Origin: Axinella damicornis
Taxonomy: Eukaryota > Porifera > Demospongiae > Axinellida > Axinellidae
Assembly: GCA_963931865.1 (NCBI GenBank)
Contig: OZ007508.1
Span: 8,430,781-8,494,780, forward strand
Reading direction: 5' to 3'
DNA length: 64,000 nucleotides
Below are positions 1-9,609 of this stretch, piece after piece. A model generated the notes under the pieces. That model was given only the letters and a program-made list of their open reading frames with translations. It was not told the DNA's origin and ran no database searches. The translations under genes and the position numbers were made by a program. How positions within the stretch are numbered: position 1 is the stretch's first letter; each line of letters starts with the position of its first letter.

Positions 1-219
1 CACACAGCATGGCCTAAGCCATAACACATGACGTAATTTACACCATAATGTCATGTAATCTGAAAGATTACTTTCATGGGTTCTCTGAAAAGTCTTGTCA
101 ATATGCTACATTTCCGCCCATTCTGGACCTTGATTAGGCATAAGACTGTATGCACATCACTAGACAAGGTTCAGTCAGAATGGGCCAGAACATAGCACGC
201 TGGTAACTGTTACACTTTT

Positions 220-352
220 CTAGAGAACCTCAATCCGCCATGACTTGTACATAGCACCGAAGTCTTCATCCTGAGAGACTGGCTGTGCAGGATTCAGATT
301 AACAAAAAATATCTTGGCAAAACACAACCTGATCCATCGCTCTTGGGTTTGC
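220..352 (-). other. Possible terminal coding exon, unrecognised
   Basis: Read on the minus strand, an open stretch follows an acceptor-like CAG at about 353-355 and runs to a TAG stop at 220-222. It encodes roughly 43 residues including QERWIRLCFAK and SQDEDFGAMYKSW. I do not recognise a family. No partner exon is visible upstream on the minus strand within reach, so this could equally be a chance ORF. Confidence 0.18.
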
Positions 353-801
353 CTGCACGCACACATAATAAAAGGAATACAACAGTCAGTAAACCCAGCT
401 GGTTCCGAGAGACACATCATTCCATCCCCACCACCCAGGCACCATGTTGTCATACTGGAGGCAGCTACATGCTGATGGTGGGAATGACCTGGGAATAAGG
501 CTACAGACAGAATAAACACTTCACGTTGGATGTCTGAGCCATTAGCCTCATCCTAGGCAGTGTAGTCAACTGGTAGAAAGAAGCAAACTGGACTTATCAC
601 TTTAACCCAGCGAAGCCAAATGGATGATGACTGATCCAGAACACTAGTTGGACACTAGCTGTAGCAAGGTCTACCATGCATATCCAAAGTGACAGCCTTA
701 TTACTAGCAGGACTCCGCCCATCTATATGGGTCGGCAGTATGTCTAAGCTAGCGACGGAAATTAATGCCCAACCTGGAGCATCCCCCTTGTCACCCCCCC
801 T

Positions 802-807
802 CCCCCC

Positions 808-857
<50 letters not shown>
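802..857. repeat. Poly-C tract joined to (CA)n microsatellite
   Basis: A run of about 23 C (802-824) passes directly into about 16 CA dinucleotides. Both are length-unstable simple repeats; apparent ORFs across them are artefacts. Confidence 0.95.
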
Positions 858-858
<1 letters not shown>

Positions 859-1480
859 CACCCCCAACACCACCATGACACCACCAACACAGTGAGACAG
901 CTGGCACACTGGACCAGGCCCACGGCCACCGTGCTTGCCATGTTTGTCTTTGTCGCACCCACTTAGCAGCCATGGAGCACTTGTTGTCACTGCCGGCAGC
1001 ACAAGGCTACACCACACCTCCAGGGACACACAGAACCAAACCAGCCACTGCACTTCACAGCCTGCGTGTTAGAACATGACCGATATACGTATGCTTCCAG
1101 CAAAGGGCTTAAGCATGCACTGGCCTCGTTCCCAGGCCAGTCCAACCGCCAGTATCACTGCTTGAAGTATTTCTAGGTTGACTGTACAGACCACGTAACA
1201 GTTTTGATGTCACGAGTGTACAATTGAACATCGTGGGTGCCATTGGAATTCCACTGCAGTTAAGCACATGCGCAAACAGTAGTGGAAGCCAGGACCTTTT
1301 CTCCTCCCTCTCTCTGGCCTGGGAATGAGGCTAGGGCAGTGCTGTTCTTTGTGCAACTGTGAATGGCACAGGCCTGGGAATATACTCAAACAGAACTGCT
1401 ACATGAGCTACAGAGGGAGGAAGACTGTTCCAAAACATGAAACGTGCAACAAAAACACTCAAGCACATTTATTACTACCG
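858..1480. other. Non-coding stretch with MITE-end sequences
   Basis: No gene recognised. It contains a TGGCCTCGTTCCCAGGCC end at about 1121-1138 and an opposing GGCCTGGGAATGAGGCTA at about 1316-1333. These match the ends of the small MITE family seen elsewhere in the window and may bound an older, roughly 210-bp copy, but I see no target duplication. Confidence 0.4.
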
Positions 1481-1975
1481 TACTCCCGTGAAAGAGCACC
1501 CATGGGCGGAGCACTGTACATGTTCACCAGTGGGTGCTCTTTCGAATGTTTATGCATTCAACCCTGAAAGAGTGCCCACCTTTGTTTATGTATACATAGC
1601 AGCAAGTGTGCGTGCGTCAGAGCCCTCCCAGCACATCTACATCGCTGGAGTCACAAGCAATATCACTGCTCACCATGTCGTGTTCGCTGCCATCAAGCGC
1701 TTGATGAGGTCTCGCATGGAGGTCCTGTGTATCTTCGTGTTCACAGGCAAGCCAACAATGACATAGACACCATGGATATGGATACACTGCTTCATGTAGA
1801 TTTTCTGCAAGTTTTTTACCTCGATCAGATATGTGTAGAACACCTCAAGTGACTGTGCTCCACTGTCTGCCACACAAGACACGAGGCTAACGCAAGGGTG
1901 GTGCTCATTCGATTGACCCTATACAGGAAATTGAGCGAAAAGTGGGGGTGGGGTGGGCACTCTTTCGTGAGACTA
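1481..1975. mobile_element. Candidate MITE with terminal and internal inverted repeats
   Basis: The left end carries CCGTGAAAGAGCACCCA (about 1486-1502) and the right end the inverted form GGGTGGGCACTCTTTCGTG (about 1951-1969). Two further copies of the same core lie inside, inverted at about 1530-1544 and direct at about 1562-1578, so the left arm can fold into its own hairpin. No transposase and no convincing target duplication are visible. A decayed foldback element is the simplest reading. Confidence 0.45.
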
Positions 1976-2079
1976 CCCAATTCTGAAATGGAATGGAAAA
2001 GATTTTTTGTAGTTTGGCACTTATGAGTCAGGCCATATTAAAACTATCAAACTTGATAACTGTAGATCATTGTATCATG

Positions 2080-2118
2080 TAGCCTCGTTCCCAGGCCCCC
2101 AACCAGGGAACAAGGCTA
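2080..2118. mobile_element. Very short MITE (TIR-only copy)
   Basis: TAGCCTCGTTCCCAGG at the left and CCAGGGAACAAGGCTA at the right form near-perfect inverted ends with only about 7 bp between them. The same ends bound elements at 4864-4939 and 5240-5294. No clear target duplication remains around this copy. Confidence 0.6.
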
Positions 2119-2943
2119 TATAATTATGCATCATACAACTGTGAATATCGGGTGAAAGCCTACACTGTTACTTGCTCCACTACGATGGCCTCGTCCTCCT
2201 GGCAAGCTTTGTAGAGTCCCCCCATAAATTATGGACTGGATGTTGTGTGAGTCTTCACTCTGCTTTCAGCCGTATCAAATTCGCGTTCGGGCTGCCAGGC
2301 TCTCGTTCTAGCGTACGAAGATAATCGGACATGACTGTGACTTCCAACAAATTTGTCGGACATCAGAATGGTTCAGAATGCGGACATGTCCGACCAATTA
2401 AATCGGACATGTTCACAACACTAGATTCGACTCAGGCAGCTGAGGCTGTGAGTGAGATAACATCTAGGCGGAGACCAGTCCATCATTGGATAGCATTAGG
2501 CAAAGTGGCTACAACTTGTGGCTCCAGTACTGCAAAGGTGCTATGCTTGCTGGTTCCAGCGTATAAATTTGCAGAGATGCTAGCGAGATGGTTCCAGCAT
2601 TGAATGCAGAGGTGATAGTAGCTAAGTGTGCTGGCTCCATGGCATGTGTGCATGCTGGCATGCTGGCTCTCCGGCGTGCGTGCTGCATGGCATCAGCATT
2701 ATTGTTAAGGCGGCCTTGGATGGGTGGGGCTGGAATCTTGCAAACGAAAATATTTCAAACCTTCCGTTATTTTAGATAGGTGTTCAGCCATCTGCATGAG
2801 AAAATGTCAGAGCTTCTCAGCTCATGATTCAGACCGCTGCGTAGGAAGCTGAGGAGAGCTGCTACTGGAAAAAGACCACGACGTCACTCCTTCCTGAATC
2901 CCAGAAGGTTATATGCACATGCCTGCCAGCTAACATTCCATGC
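2119..2943. other. No gene recognised
   Basis: This stretch contains short ORFs only. A CGGACATG word recurs around 2325-2410 (for example 2326-2333, 2391-2398 and 2404-2411) without forming a regular tandem array. I see nothing else to report. Confidence 0.4.
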
Positions 2944-2998
2944 ATTCATAACCATTTCGACCCTACCTATAATGGGTAGGGTCGAAATGGTTATGAAT
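2944..2998. repeat. Perfect 24-bp inverted repeat (hairpin)
   Basis: Arms 2944-2967 and 2975-2998 are exact reverse complements, separated by the 7-nt loop TATAATG. Such a long uninterrupted stem with a tiny loop is either a recent foldback insertion or a transcribed hairpin. No flanking target duplication is obvious. Confidence 0.85.
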
Positions 2999-3012
2999 TT
3001 GCACTTACATCC

Positions 3013-3335
3013 TAGTCTCGGATTGCGAGTTGTCCTCACGGAATGTAATTAAGCGTAGAAATTAACAATCAACTGCGATACCACGCGTACAAACACAGTC
3101 AACCTGCTCGTTGCTCGCCTCGACTTTTGTCAGACACTCGCAGGTAACGCGGTACGGCACAGCGATTTGCCGTGTCTAGTCGCTGGCGACACTGAAAGTC
3201 TGGAGAAAAATCATTTCTCTGACGTCATTCGCAATCAACGCTTCTGATTCGTTAGGTCAACATTCCGACCTGGGGACAACTCAAATGTAAGATGGTGCCC
3301 AGACCCTTTCCTTCTCCCCCGCGCGAAGGGTCTGG
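3013..3335. mobile_element. MITE copy related to 16397-16786
   Basis: It begins TAGTCTCGG and contains an internal segment (about 3025-3330) closely matching 16457-16770, including GAGTTGTCCTCACGGAATGT and the GGTCAACATTCC/ACCTGGGGACAACTC part. The left inverted end is truncated here (TAGTCTCGG runs directly into the internal part), and the right end is rearranged into further GGGTCTGG motifs up to about 3390. It is a damaged non-autonomous DNA transposon; the complete copy is at 16397. Confidence 0.75.
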
Positions 3336-3419
3336 TCTCGCCATGGCCAGACCCCATTCGCATGGAGGGAAGGGGTCTGGGACATGGCCATAGCAGACCT
3401 CTCAACTTCAAAACAAACT

Positions 3420-3588
3420 CTATTGTGAGATACCCAAACGGAGTTGAACTTGGTCCGCTGCCCCTGTGAGTTTCTTGGACGTCTTCAGCACGGGAGGGGA
3501 CTGCTGCTGGTGCTCACTACTGTCATCAGAGTCCAGCACATGCCTTGAGCCAATGTCCTCCCCTTCAGAGTCACTATTGACTTCAACA
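3420..3588 (-). other. Possible acidic coding segment, unrecognised
   Basis: On the minus strand an open frame of about 55 codons ends at a TAG (3420-3422). It includes NSDSEGEDIGSRH, LDSDDSSEHQQQ and KTSKKLTGAADQVQLRLGISQ. The Ser/Asp/Glu-rich composition followed by a basic tail looks like low-complexity protein rather than repeat DNA. There is no in-frame ATG and no good acceptor, and I do not recognise it. Confidence 0.22.
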
Positions 3589-3589
3589 T

Positions 3590-4000
3590 AATATTATGAG
3601 CTGGCAGTTAGTTTATCAGCAGACCGTGAGAAACGAGGACATCACCGTGAGACCGTGAGAGCAGGGCTGAAATGGTATTACAGTCATGAAGGATGACCTA
3701 GGTGATTGCAGCCAGCAATAAATGCTGCTGCCTCAAATGCAAGGGGCAGTCACGTATTGCCCGTAGAATTATTTGCAACCAGGATCAAGAATCTGATTGG
3801 TGAAAATATCATCCTTGATTGCTAGATCTTGGAGCTCTTGATCACTTGATGTACATGGGGTTCAAAATTAGCCCTGCCTCTGAAAAATTGTTTGAGCTGT
3901 TCATCTCAGTCGCTCAGAGTTTGTCTTGGTCCATCAAAGAGAATGTTGATACTGGTCACATACGTTTCTACAGGCGGCACGTTATGTGACTATATACCCC
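3590..4000. other. No gene recognised
   Basis: Ordinary single-copy-looking sequence with no ORF, repeat or splice-bounded exon that I can support. The first exons of the carrier gene, which should encode the N-terminus and the first Px[DE]xx[KR] signature, were not found here. Confidence 0.4.
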
Positions 4001-4006
4001 TTGGAA

Positions 4007-4078
4007 TGGGACGTGAATCCACGATCATCAGCCTTCAGGGCAAATGCTCTACCAACTGAGAACAGGTCAGGTTCAAAT
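4007..4078 (-). pseudogene. tRNA-like fragment (tRNA-derived repeat or pseudogene)
   Basis: The minus strand reads CTCAGTTGGTAGAGCATTTG, a good A-box/D-arm. It then has CCCTGAAGGC, resembling an anticodon arm with GAA, and GTGGATTCACGTCCC, a B-box-like T-arm with a one-base insertion. The two would-be acceptor strands do not pair, so this is not a functional tRNA. It most resembles the head of a tRNA-derived SINE. Confidence 0.45.
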
Positions 4079-4178
4079 TTGAGACTTCCTCCATAATAAC
4101 AGTATGCCCATGACAAGTCGGCCAGAATATTCCTGCGACACACACACGTGCATGACAGAATCATTCTTCCCCCTCCAG

Positions 4179-5078
4179 GTTCGTCTCCAGGCACAGGTCA
4201 AGCCAGCCCCAGGTGAGAAGCCGATGTTCACTGGAGCAGTTGACTGTGCTCGCAAGACTGTCAAGAATGAGGTGGGTGTTGTGTATGTGAGGAAGGGTCA
4301 GAGGAGGAATGCACCCACACACACACACACGTTCACAGGGCTCTACAGAGGGATGCTGGCCCCTCTACTGGCAATCACGTCACTCAAAGCTGTCAGCTTT
4401 CTTGGTTACAGAATTGGCAAGCGGCTGCAGTAGAGAACACCAACAGAAGTGCTCACGTGAGATGCTCAGATTAGCCAACAACCACTTGGGCCATGTACAT
4501 GCATACACTGCATATACAGAGCCAGTGGAAGCAATTTGGGATTGGTAGGGCAAAATGTTCACTGCCGAAGGCAGTGAGTAGAGGCGCGTAGCGCCGATCT
4601 GTCTTCGCTGCTGCATTTTTACTTCCTGGCTCCACCCCTTTCTAAATCGCACCTTCCACACTTCAAGTTTTGCTGCAATGCAACTGGACTCGTAAACAGA
4701 CTTTCCCTCGAGCCTGGTCCCCAGTACCGTAGCTATGTATCCACAGAGGAGGACGCTCAGTGCCGCCTGATGTTAGCAAGTATACCAATCATGATGGTTT
4801 GTCAAAACATTGGTCCGGCAATTGCCGGGTCTGCCGGACCTGTTCCGCCGCCCCTGATATAACTAGCCTCGTTCCCAGGCCCGCGCGCCGTTTCGGTTGC
4901 AAGCGATGAAAAGCTGGGCGGGGCCTGGGAACGAGGCTAACATATAACAGTACAGTTGATGACTTTGGAGTTTATTAACCATGGCAGGATATGGCAGCAC
5001 TCTTATGCCGGCAGTTTGTCTGCCGTGTTAATGACAGCGATCTCAGCTCCTGTTGAGAGAGTCAAGTGCCTTATGCAG
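4179..5078 (+). CDS. Mitochondrial carrier, carnitine/acylcarnitine type: exons of the first half
   Basis: Three exons are supported: 4179-4275, 4339-4429 and 4988-5078. The first follows CCCTCCAG and begins VRLQAQVKP, ending near CARKTVKNEV. The second reads GLYRGMLAPLL..GYRIGKRLQ, with donor GTAGAG inside what would otherwise be CAG-TAG. The third contains AGSLSAVLMTAI and SAPVERVKCLMQ, the second-repeat Px[DE]xx[KR] signature, before donor GTATGG. The joins keep frame (phase 1, phase 2, then phase 0). The family exchanges metabolites across the inner mitochondrial membrane through three repeats of two helices each; the SLC25A20 branch exchanges acylcarnitine for carnitine. Residue order matches that branch best. 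The start codon and first signature exon lie upstream and were not identified. Downstream it can join either of two duplicated 3' halves (5457-7042 or 7625-8964). Confidence 0.75.
4864..4939. mobile_element. MITE, 76 bp
   Basis: TAGCCTCGTTCCCAGGCC and GGCCTGGGAACGAGGCTA are exact inverted ends of 18 bp. The flanks TGATATAAC (4855-4863) and ACATATAAC (4940-4948) look like an eroded 9-bp target duplication (7 of 9 match). The element sits in the intron between the second and third carrier exons. The short interior includes AGCTGGGCG, related to the remnant near 11880. Confidence 0.8.
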
Positions 5079-5099
5079 GTATGGTGTGTGTGTGTATGT

Positions 5100-5132
5100 G
5101 GGGGGGGGGGGAGGGGGGGGGGGGGGGGGGGG
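5100..5132. repeat. Poly-G tract
   Basis: About 30 G interrupted by a single A, directly after the donor of the third carrier exon. It is a simple repeat in the intron. Confidence 0.9.
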
Positions 5133-5239
5133 TGAGGACAGACATGTGAGAAGCACATGTAGAGAAGCTGGCCACGTTCTTCAGTAGCTGCACATAGTTT
5201 GCTCGGACACCTTCAGTCTGCAGTGGTCACCCTCTCACC

Positions 5240-5294
5240 TAGCCTCGTTCCCAGGTCGTATTCTCTCCTCCCACGTGGCCTGGGAACGAGGCTA
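5240..5294. mobile_element. MITE, 55 bp, with perfect 9-bp target duplication
   Basis: The ends TAGCCTCGTTCCCAGG and CCTGGGAACGAGGCTA enclose about 20 bp. Immediately outside, CCTCTCACC is repeated exactly at 5231-5239 and 5295-5303. This fixes the element boundaries and shows that this family duplicates 9 bp on insertion. Confidence 0.9.
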
Positions 5295-5990
5295 CCTCTC
5301 ACCCTCCCAGTACACTCTCAAGTTCATGGACATGAGTATTTCTCAACCATTCCATTTTAGCACACAAGGGGTCAATCATGTTCACTGGCATAATTATATG
5401 ATTGTGTCGATCACCGTCCTTAATTTTAGTGTAAGGTTCCCTCCCTCCCTCCCCAGATCCAGCAGGCCTCACGTGGAAAGGCCCACTATTCCACTTCCAA
5501 TGACTGTGCAAAGCAGCTGTACCGGGAGGGCATGTGTACATGGAGGAACCATGGCAACACTGCTTAGAGGTGGGTGTGTGGGTGTGTGGGTGTGTGAGAG
5601 AGTGAGAGTAAAGACAGTGTTTTTGTTCCCTCTGTTTCAGATGTGCCTGGCCTTGGAATTTACTTTGGTGTTTATGTGTACCTGCTGCGAACTCTGACCC
5701 CTGTGGGAAAGAGGTATGTCTGTCTATGGCAACATCATGGAGGAGTTTTCAATGCACAATTTTCCAATTCGTTTAGGCTTGTTATTATTGTTAAAGCTAC
5801 CTTTTAAAAATTAAGGACGTGCACATTTTTTCTTTTTTTAGACGAAATGGAATGGCATGACACATGCAACCAAGACTGACTGTCTCAGACCTCACATATG
5901 CCACGCCTCACACGCACTCTCACACACCTTTTATCTGCTATCTGCATCCCTCATCCATCACCTGCTCCTTTGTCATGTCTTCCACCATCG

Positions 5991-5996
<6 letters not shown>

Positions 5997-6053
<57 letters not shown>
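5997..6053. repeat. (CA)n microsatellite
   Basis: About 28 CA dinucleotides just upstream of a carrier exon in copy 1; the corresponding tract in copy 2 (7999-8024) is much shorter. Confidence 0.95.
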
Positions 6054-6055
<2 letters not shown>

Positions 6056-6307
6056 CCTCACACAAACACACACGTATGCCAGTCAGTATGAGCTGAGTCC
6101 TGGACGTGTCCTATTTGCAGGAGTAGCAGTGTGGACATATGCCATTGTCCCCAATACACTCAAGTCAAGGTACCAAACAAGTACACATACAAACTTCCAC
6201 ACCATGCACTGCAACACCCATTCCCACACCACTGCTGTCCCCAATGCTCCCCATTCCATACTGGGTATTCAGAGCATATTTGGATTATGACTTTGATAAT
6301 AATACCA

Positions 6308-6452
6308 CACACACACACACATACCTCCACCACCCACACTACCACCACACACCCACACATACCACCACACACCCACACATACCACCACACACCCACACTA
6401 CCACCACACACCCACACATACCACCACACACCCACACATACCACCACACACA
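6308..6452. repeat. CA/CCAC minisatellite, unit about 18 bp
   Basis: Tandem CACACCCACACATACCAC-type units lie in the intron before the IRTEG exon of copy 1. The counterpart in copy 2 is at 8265-8433, with a different unit order. Confidence 0.9.
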
Positions 6453-7624
6453 GGCAAGTAAAGTGGGGTTAGGGAAGTATTTTGGCAGTTGGCGAGCTAT
6501 CCTACATCCTAGGCTCTAGCTACGTTAAAAGCCCATTGAAAGGGAATGTATCCTCATTTGGATTGTTGACACTTCCCTCCCTCTCCTGTCCCTCCCTCTA
6601 TTGCCCTCAGATCCGGACAGAGGGCCCCACAGCTCTGTTCAGAGGCCTGACTCCTATCATGCTGAGGGCTTTTCCCGCCAACGCAGTAGGTCATCACTAC
6701 TTTTGTGTTTCTATGCATTATATCACAGAATTGTCTAGTCCTCTGTGCTAGAGTTCCCTCTAGAGGTACAGGTTCACCCCACCATGTCAATGGTGACTTG
6801 TTCCATGCCTCATTCCCAGGACTTCATTCCAGTTTAGCCACTGGAACGATTCCTGGGAGCAGCATTTCAGTTCATGCCAGTGCACTGTACATTATTACTG
6901 TCTAGTGAGATTGCTGTAGTTGGAGTACGATCAGACTACCTGTGGTGACATCGACCGCATCCTCTCCTCCCTCTTCCAGGCGAGTTTCCTAGGTTACGAA
7001 ACGTCTATGAGGGCGCTCAATTGGATTCTACCAAACTGGTGATAATTATCATGCTTCAATTATTTATTATTGTCCGAGTCACAAGACGATTACCAATCTG
7101 AGGCAGTTGTTGGCATTGAAACACTCAACCATCACAAGATCACCTGTCAGAACTATCCGTAGTTATTTATTACAGGCTGGCAAAATAGCATGAGTGTTGC
7201 ATAGCCTTTCACCTCATGGTGGCAGTGTTGAATTCACCTTGAAATGTCAAGATAGATGCAAAGAACATCTCACTGCGAAATAATCTGCCTTCTCTGTTTC
7301 ATGTTTCCTTCGTTGCTATGTGCCTATCTGCCATTAATTGTCGACAATGCGAATTTCAATTCTTAATTGCACTTACTAAGCCGAGCAATCATGATCAGTG
7401 CATGTGACCTCACTGAGTGACACTCAGCAGCTGTAATTTGATCCTCTCCTACGCGATAGCCGCCCTGTTCGATGTGCATCGGCAGATGTCACGTCGATTG
7501 TAGCTGCACTGCATGCATAGACGTTCAGCGCGAGGTATGTTCTATGAATACCTCTAGTTATATGATTGTGTCCATCACCGTCCTTAATTTTAGTCTAAGG
7601 TTCCCTCCCTCCCTCCCTCCCCAG

Positions 7625-7991
7625 ATCCAGCAGGCCTCACTTGGAAAGGCCCACTATTCCAGTTCCAATGACTGTGCAAAGCAGCTGTACCGGGAGGGAG
7701 GCATCCGGCATGTGTACAGAGGAACCATGGCAACACTGCTTAGAGGTGGGTGGGTGGGTGTGTGAGAGAGTGAGAGTAAAGACAGGTTTTTTTGTTCCAT
7801 CTGTTTCAGACGTGCCTGCCGGTGGAATTTACTTTGGTGTTTATGTGTACCTGCTGCGAACTCTGACCCCTGTGGGAAAGAGGTATGTCTGAATCAAGTC
7901 ACAATGCACAATTTTCCGTTTGTATTAGGCTCGTTATTAGACGAAATGGAATGGCATGACACGTACATGTAACCAAGATTGACTGGCTCAG

Positions 7992-8026
<35 letters not shown>

Positions 8027-8964
8027 CACACCTCACACACACAGGAGCTCAGTCCTGGAAATGTCCTGTTTGCGGGGGGGGGGGGGATGGCAGGAGTACC
8101 ATTCTGGATGTACTCCATTGTCCCCAATACACTCAAGTCAAGGTACATGTACCAAACAGGTACAAACACACAGCCTCATTCCCACACCACTGCTGTCCCC
8201 ATTCCATACTGTAGCTATAGGTATTCAGAGCATTGTGATTATAGTTTTGCTAATGGATTCTCCACCTACCCACACACACCCACACACACCCACACACACC
8301 ACCACACACCTACCCACACACACACCCACACACACCACCACACACACACCCACACACACCACCACACACACCACCACACACCTACCCACACACACACCCA
8401 CACACACCACCACACACACACCCACACACACCACCCATTGTACATCCTAGGCTAGCTATGTTAAAAGGTTCGGGAAACCCATTGAAGCGAATGTATCCTC
8501 ATTTGGATTCCCTTCCCTCCCTCTCCTCTCCCTCCCTCTATTGCCCTCAGATCCGGACAGAGGGCCCCACAGCTCTGTTCAGAGGCCTGACTCCTATCAT
8601 GCTGAGGGCATTTCCCGCTAGTGCAGTAGGTCATCACTACTACTGTTAATTTGTCTGTCTCAGTGTATCACAGAATTAAGTGTGTATTCCTCTGGGCTAG
8701 AGCCCAGAGTTCCCTCTAGAAGTACAGGTTCACCCCACCATGTCATTGGTGACTTGATTCATGCCTCATTCCCAGGACTTCATTCCAGTTTGGTCACTGG
8801 AACGATTCTTCATGACAATACACTGTACATGTACATTATTGCTGTCTAGTGAGATTCCTGTATGTGGTGACATCGACCGCATCTTCTCCTCTTTCTTCCA
8901 GGCGTGTTTCCTAGGTTATGAAACCTCTATGAGGGCGCTCAATTGGATTCTACCAAACTGGTGA
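7625..8964 (+). CDS. Mitochondrial carrier 3' half, copy 2 (carnitine/acylcarnitine type)
   Basis: Exons are 7625-7745, 7810-7882, 8045-8159, 8551-8625 and 8902-8964. They read IQQASLGKAHYSSS..REGGIRHVYRGTMATLLR, DVPAGGIYFGVYVYLLRTL..GKR, ELSPGNVLFAGGGGMAGVPF..VPNTLKSRYMYQT, IRTEGPTALFRGL..RAFPASA and ACFLGYETSMRALNW..PNW-stop. RDVPA.G.YF and RAFPA.AACFLG are hallmarks of the carnitine/acylcarnitine branch as I know it. The third-repeat signature is altered: V-P-N-T-L-K stands where P-x-D-x-x-K is expected. The 8045 exon contains a 13-G run inside its coding part, and its start does not share phase with the 7882 donor (phase 2 versus 0). A small exon before IRTEG was not found. It is better preserved than copy 1, but not shown to be a working gene. 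Confidence 0.65.
7999..8024. repeat. (CA)n microsatellite
   Basis: About 13 CA units just before the 8045 exon; this is the copy-2 counterpart of 5997-6053. Confidence 0.9.
8265..8433. repeat. CA/CCAC minisatellite
   Basis: Tandem ACACCCACACACACCACC-like units, including a roughly 66-bp block that is itself repeated (8306-8370 and 8373-8433). It is the copy-2 counterpart of 6308-6452. Confidence 0.9.
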
Positions 8965-9305
8965 TAATTATCATGCTTCAATTATTAGTCACAAGACGAT
9001 CACCAATCACAACCATCACAAGATCACCTGTCAGAACTCGTAGTTATGTATCGTTTATGACAGGCTGGCAAATAGCATGACGTACAGGTTCACCCCACCT
9101 TGACGTACAGCCTTTCAGCTTATGGTGCCACAGCACTGTTGAATTCACGAACGCTACTCTTGTTTTGTAAGAAGTGTCACAGTAGACGCAAAGAACTGCG
9201 AAATAATCTACCTTCCTTTCTCTGTTCATTTGCCATTGTTGCTATGTGCCTTTCTGCCATTAATAATTATTATTGACCGACCTTCAATTTGATCCTCTCC
9301 TCGAG

Positions 9306-9517
9306 TGGCTAAAATACATGCAGCTTGCCCGGCCCACAACGTCCTGGTTGTAATAATATTATACAGCCTCTCATGTTTGGCACACCAGCAACAGTAGTAA
9401 AATACAAAGAAACCATACAATGTTCAGTTCAGCCCTGAGTGCATCTCTACACTCCGGCAGTAGACACAATCAGTGAAAATGTGCAAATGCTCTCATAACA
9501 GTAATAATCTAGAACAA
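9306..9517. other. No gene recognised
   Basis: Sequence after the duplication. I see no ORF or repeat worth calling. Confidence 0.4.
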
Positions 9518-9549
9518 GTAGCTGAGCTCGCTTCGCTCGCTCAGCTACT
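9518..9549. repeat. Inverted repeat with 11-bp arms
   Basis: AGTAGCTGAGC and GCTCAGCTACT flank TCGCTTCGCTC. It is a perfect short hairpin at the edge of the following minisatellite. Confidence 0.75.
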
Positions 9550-9609
9550 TCCCCCTTGTTCTCCCATCGTGCGTAATCCAGCGCCGGACAGCTCTCTGAA
9601 GAGCTGCTT

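Larger units (their letters stand above)
5457..7042 (+). pseudogene. Mitochondrial carrier 3' half, copy 1 (frameshifted)
   Basis: Exons are 5457-5569, 5641-5713, 6083-6180, 6611-6685 and 6980-7042. They match copy 2 exon for exon. The first reads IQQASRGKAHYS..QLYREG, then a 10-bp deletion plus a 2-bp insertion relative to copy 2 (113 versus 121 nt) shifts frame and meets a TAG. The second reads DVPGLGIYFGVYVYLL. The third lacks 15 bp, so the Gly-rich helix motif after VLFAG is missing. The last two, IRTEGPTALFRGLTP..RAFPANA and ASFLGYETSMRALNW..PNW-stop, are intact. The piece that should lie between RYQT and IRTEG (about 17 residues in the family) was not found. Unless its first exon is skipped, this copy cannot make a full carrier. 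Confidence 0.7.
5395..7460 (+). repeat. Tandem segmental duplication, copy 1
   Basis: The block starts at TATATGATTGTGTCGATCAC and runs past the carrier stop codon to TTTGATCCTCTCCT near 7440-7453. The same order of exons, introns and 3' flank recurs at about 7555-9305. Copy 1 is longer mainly through expanded CA-type microsatellites and extra 3' flank. Confidence 0.85.
7555..9305 (+). repeat. Tandem segmental duplication, copy 2
   Basis: This is the second copy of the block at 5395-7460, from TTATATGATTGTGTCCATCA to TTTGATCCTCTCCTCGAG. Introns and the 3' flank (for example ACCATCACAAGATCACCTGT) align throughout, so the whole genomic segment was duplicated rather than retroposed. Confidence 0.85.

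Noticed and set aside
4276..4338. Reading through this 63-bp stretch as carrier coding sequence
   Set aside because: It is open in frame, but it encodes a CA-repeat peptide (THTHTFT), has GT..AG ends, and its removal restores the family spacing, so it is best read as a short intron.
6240..6295. GIQSIFGL-like peptide as the missing carrier segment between RYQT and IRTEG
   Set aside because: No donor follows it, spacing to the next exon is wrong, and copy 2 does not preserve it.
5857..6519. Plus-strand His/Thr-rich frames in the carrier introns
   Set aside because: Translation of CA and CCAC microsatellites; the only real coding part here is the 6083-6180 exon.
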